Shown: piece after piece, positions 23,871-25,933 of the stretch | Layout of the letters: every line of letters begins with the position of its first letter | Position numbering within the stretch: the stretch's first letter is position 1 | Assembly (NCBI GenBank): GCA_964437425.1 | Contig: CAYTGO010000044.1 | Span: forward strand, 1-25,933 | From: Scalindua sp964437425 | Lineage (GTDB): Bacteria > Planctomycetota > Brocadiia > Brocadiales > Scalinduaceae | Length of the DNA: 25,933 bases | Reading direction: 5' to 3' | Made by a program: the position numbers and the translations under genes | The notes under the pieces: generated by a model | Seen by the model: the letters and a program-made list of their open reading frames with translations, nothing else | The model's database searches: none | Told to the model about the DNA's origin: nothing

Positions 23871-25235
23871 ATGAAAACCTGTAGCTTTATCACTCTGGGA
23901 TGTAAAGTAAACCAGTACGAGACTCAGGCGTTGAGAGAGGCTATCATGTCAAGTGGATATGAAGAGGCTCCCTCGAACGTCCCTGTTGATTTGTGTGTCA
24001 TAAATACGTGCACGGTTACATCCACGAGTGACGATAAGTCACGCCAGCAGATCAGGAAAGTAATACGGAACAACCCGGATGCTACCGTCATCGTTACAGG
24101 CTGCTATGCCGAATCAGATGCAGAGGCGATAAGGACGATAGATGGTGTCGGCTATGTCTTTGAAAAGGGCAGGGAGAGCAAGATAATCGAATTCGTAAAA
24201 AATGGTTTTGTTTCAGATAATAACTCAGTTCCTGTTTCCAGTAATATAAGAGATCCACGCACAAAGAAGCTTCGTCGTAATGAGTCTGCCTTCGACCTGA
24301 AGGTCAGTAAGTTTGACGGCCACACAAGGGCATTTCTCAAGATTGAAGACGGATGCGATATCTTCTGCTCCTACTGTATCATCCCTTATGTCAGAGGCCA
24401 GGTCACAAGCAAGAAGATAGACGACATCCTTTTTGAAGCGGAACAGCTGGTAAGCAATGGTTATAAGGAGATTGTACTTACCGGTATTCATCTGGGCGCG
24501 TATGGCAAGGAGACGGGATACCAGGAGAATATAATAGATGTATTGAGTGAGCTGCAAACCCTGCCGGGTTTAGAGCGAATCAGGCTCAGCTCAATAGAAG
24601 TGAATGAGGTTACAGATGATCTGATTGATCTTATTGCCGGTTCGGACAATGTCTGCCCTCATTTCCATCTGCCTCTGCAGAGTGGAGATGATTTTATATT
24701 GAAGAGGATGAACAGGAAATATAACGCTGCTCAATATCTCAAGACAGTGGAAAGGATTAAAGAGAGGCTGGAATTGCCATCGATATCTACAGACGTACTG
24801 GTCGGCTTTCCCGGAGAGAAGAGGGCGCACTTTGAAAATACAATGAAGCTTTGTGAACAGGCCGGATTCAGCAGGGCACACATCTTCCCCTATAGTCCGC
24901 GCGAAGATACCCCCGCTGCTAAAATGCCTGATCATTGTAAACCTTCTGATATTAAGGAACGGAAAAAAGAGCTGGAATCCCTGGCAGCAGAAATCTCTCA
25001 AAAATACAAGGATTTATTCGTTGGCAGGGAGACAGGTATACTCGTAGAAAATACGAGAGACAAGAAGACAGGAAAACTGTGTGGATATTCGGACAGGTAT
25101 ATAAAGGTCCTGTTTGACGGCCCAGATGATTTAATGAATGAAATTGTAGATGTTCATGTGGAAAGGGTTTTGCCTAAGTTCGTTATAGGGAAGTGCAGTC
25201 TCTACGCAGAGCATGGGAACGGGCAACAACAATAA
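23871..25235 (+). CDS. mtaB: tRNA (N6-threonylcarbamoyladenosine-C2)-methylthiotransferase
   Basis: The 454-aa enzyme adds a methylthio group to t6A at position 37 of ANN-decoding tRNAs. It has the three-part layout of the methylthiotransferase family. An N-terminal UPF0004 domain has the auxiliary-cluster cysteines in LGCKVNQYET (C11), INTCTVTS (C47) and VTGCYAE (C78). The radical SAM core has GCDIFCSYCIIPYVRG (C162, C166, C169). A C-terminal TRAM-like RNA-binding tail (about 384-440) completes it. The GCKVNQYE start and the INTCTVT motif point to MtaB rather than MiaB or RimO. No strong ribosome-binding site precedes the ATG at 23871. It is divergent from the glycan locus and is followed closely by a small PLD-like gene, whose ATG lies 11 bases past its stop. 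Confidence 0.95.
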   Translation: MKTCSFITLGCKVNQYETQALREAIMSSGYEEAPSNVPVDLCVINTCTVTSTSDDKSRQQIRKVIRNNPDATVIVTGCYAESDAEAIRTIDGVGYVFEKGRESKIIEFVKNGFVSDNNSVPVSSNIRDPRTKKLRRNESAFDLKVSKFDGHTRAFLKIEDGCDIFCSYCIIPYVRGQVTSKKIDDILFEAEQLVSNGYKEIVLTGIHLGAYGKETGYQENIIDVLSELQTLPGLERIRLSSIEVNEVTDDLIDLIAGSDNVCPHFHLPLQSGDDFILKRMNRKYNAAQYLKTVERIKERLELPSISTDVLVGFPGEKRAHFENTMKLCEQAGFSRAHIFPYSPREDTPAAKMPDHCKPSDIKERKKELESLAAEISQKYKDLFVGRETGILVENTRDKKTGKLCGYSDRYIKVLFDGPDDLMNEIVDVHVERVLPKFVIGKCSLYAEHGNGQQQ

Positions 25236-25246
25236 GGATGCCAGGA

Positions 25247-25843
25247 ATGCAGGAAAACAACAAAATAACTACCATATTAATATTTACTATCATTTTCACC
25301 GTTTTAGGTCTGTTGTCTGGAGTGAAATCTGCCTGTTCTCTGCCTGCAGATGACGTCACTCCTCTTGTTAATGAAGAGTATTTCCCGGCTGTCCACAAGG
25401 CGTTTACGAATGCCAAAAAGTCCATATTATGTGTTATGTACATGGCAAAGCTGTACAAAGGGCATTCGGGCGGAGATGAATATCAACTGGTCCTTGATCT
25501 CATAAATGCACATAAGAGGGGCGTGAAGGTTCTGGTTGTTTTTGACCAGAATGTCAAATTCTGGGAAAAAGGCAAAAAGAGAGACATATTAGAGAGAAAG
25601 AGCGAATATGCATACGATCTGCTGCTAAGTGCCGGTGTCCCAGTGTTTTATGACAGTGAAAGCCAGGTGACTCACAGCAAAGTGATGGTTATTGATAAAT
25701 ATATAACGATTGTAGGAAGCACAAACTGGACTTACAGCGCATTGAAAAAGAACCATGAAGCGTCCGTAATCATAAAGTCCCGGGACGTCGCACTGGCATT
25801 TGAGCAGAAATTGAAGAAAATAGAGAAAATATCTGCTAAGTAG
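25247..25843 (+). CDS. Single-HKD phospholipase D-like protein, membrane-anchored or secreted
   Basis: Starting at the ATG at 25247 the protein has 198 residues; a GGAT-type AAGGA site 8 bases upstream favours this start. The ATG at 25238, and one further upstream inside mtaB, are alternatives. A hydrophobic segment (about 6-26) acts as a signal peptide or anchor. The PLD motif H-x-K-x4-D is visible in THSKVMVID (H143, K145, D150), followed by IVGSTNWT. Only one HKD motif is present, as in Nuc-type enzymes that dimerise to build the active site. It may be a periplasmic nuclease or phosphodiesterase; its substrate cannot be read from sequence. The close spacing after mtaB suggests co-transcription, although no functional link is obvious. 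Confidence 0.9.
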   Translation: MQENNKITTILIFTIIFTVLGLLSGVKSACSLPADDVTPLVNEEYFPAVHKAFTNAKKSILCVMYMAKLYKGHSGGDEYQLVLDLINAHKRGVKVLVVFDQNVKFWEKGKKRDILERKSEYAYDLLLSAGVPVFYDSESQVTHSKVMVIDKYITIVGSTNWTYSALKKNHEASVIIKSRDVALAFEQKLKKIEKISAK

Positions 25844-25933
25844 TGTAATAATAACGGCATAAAAATACCTTGCATTAGCAAATACGCTTTGTTATAAAGG
25901 AGAGTTTCGATTATTCGAAGGACTTAACACAAT

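Noticed and set aside
25844..25933. Start of another gene or a terminator after the PLD-like gene
   Set aside because: There is only a short TTCGA/TCGAA dyad and an AAAGGAG-like stretch; no start codon with a sustained frame is visible before the window ends.

Overview
The window reads as a chromosomal segment of a Gram-negative (diderm) bacterium. The evidence is a TolC/NodT-type outer-membrane factor with a lipobox, a second lipoprotein, two heptosyltransferase-family (GT9) enzymes and a long surface-glycan locus. The DNA is AT-rich, intergenic repeats are frequent, and TTG/GTG starts are used. The mix of GT9 enzymes, DUF362 proteins, a NodU-type carbamoyltransferase and radical SAM enzymes would suit an anaerobic lineage such as Planctomycetota/Brocadiales. 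That placement is an inference; no rRNA or tRNA is present to settle it.

Layout. Bases 1-335 (+) are the C-terminal end of a cysteine desulfurase cut by the window edge. On the minus strand follow a 374-aa lipoprotein of unknown function (441-1565), a membrane-bound class III adenylate cyclase whose first transmembrane segment is out of frame (1774-3862), and an orphan outer-membrane efflux lipoprotein (3985-5412). The 526-base gap 5413-5938 holds a dispersed repeat and an array of four 42-nt hairpins.

From 5939 to 23682 lies one long minus-strand locus for building or modifying a surface glycoconjugate. In transcription order it holds: DUF362 protein, GT4, GT9, DUF362 protein, GT9, SAM methyltransferase, DegT/DnrJ-type aminotransferase, NodB-type deacetylase, NodU/CmcH carbamoyltransferase, radical SAM/SPASM protein, membrane PHP-domain protein, WbqC-family protein, GT-A glycosyltransferase, and a GT2-TPR fusion. 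Several genes overlap or nearly touch, as in an operon. Two intergenic invaders interrupt the locus. One is a palindromic MITE-like element (21311-21540). The other is a GxxExxY (PD-(D/E)XK-like) gene flanked on both sides by 76-nt gene-less copies of its own ends (18347-19111).

A divergent promoter region (23683-23870) separates this locus from mtaB (+, 23871-25235), a tRNA methylthiotransferase. A small secreted or membrane-anchored single-HKD phospholipase D-like protein follows it (25247-25843). The last 90 bases hold no recognised gene.

The most unusual signals are non-coding: the four hairpins whose arms covary, and the GxxExxY unit with gene-deleted relatives. On the protein side, the most notable are a PHP metal-site protein interrupted by two membrane helices and the carbamoyltransferase/radical-SAM/deacetylase/aminotransferase module, whose product cannot be assigned from sequence alone.
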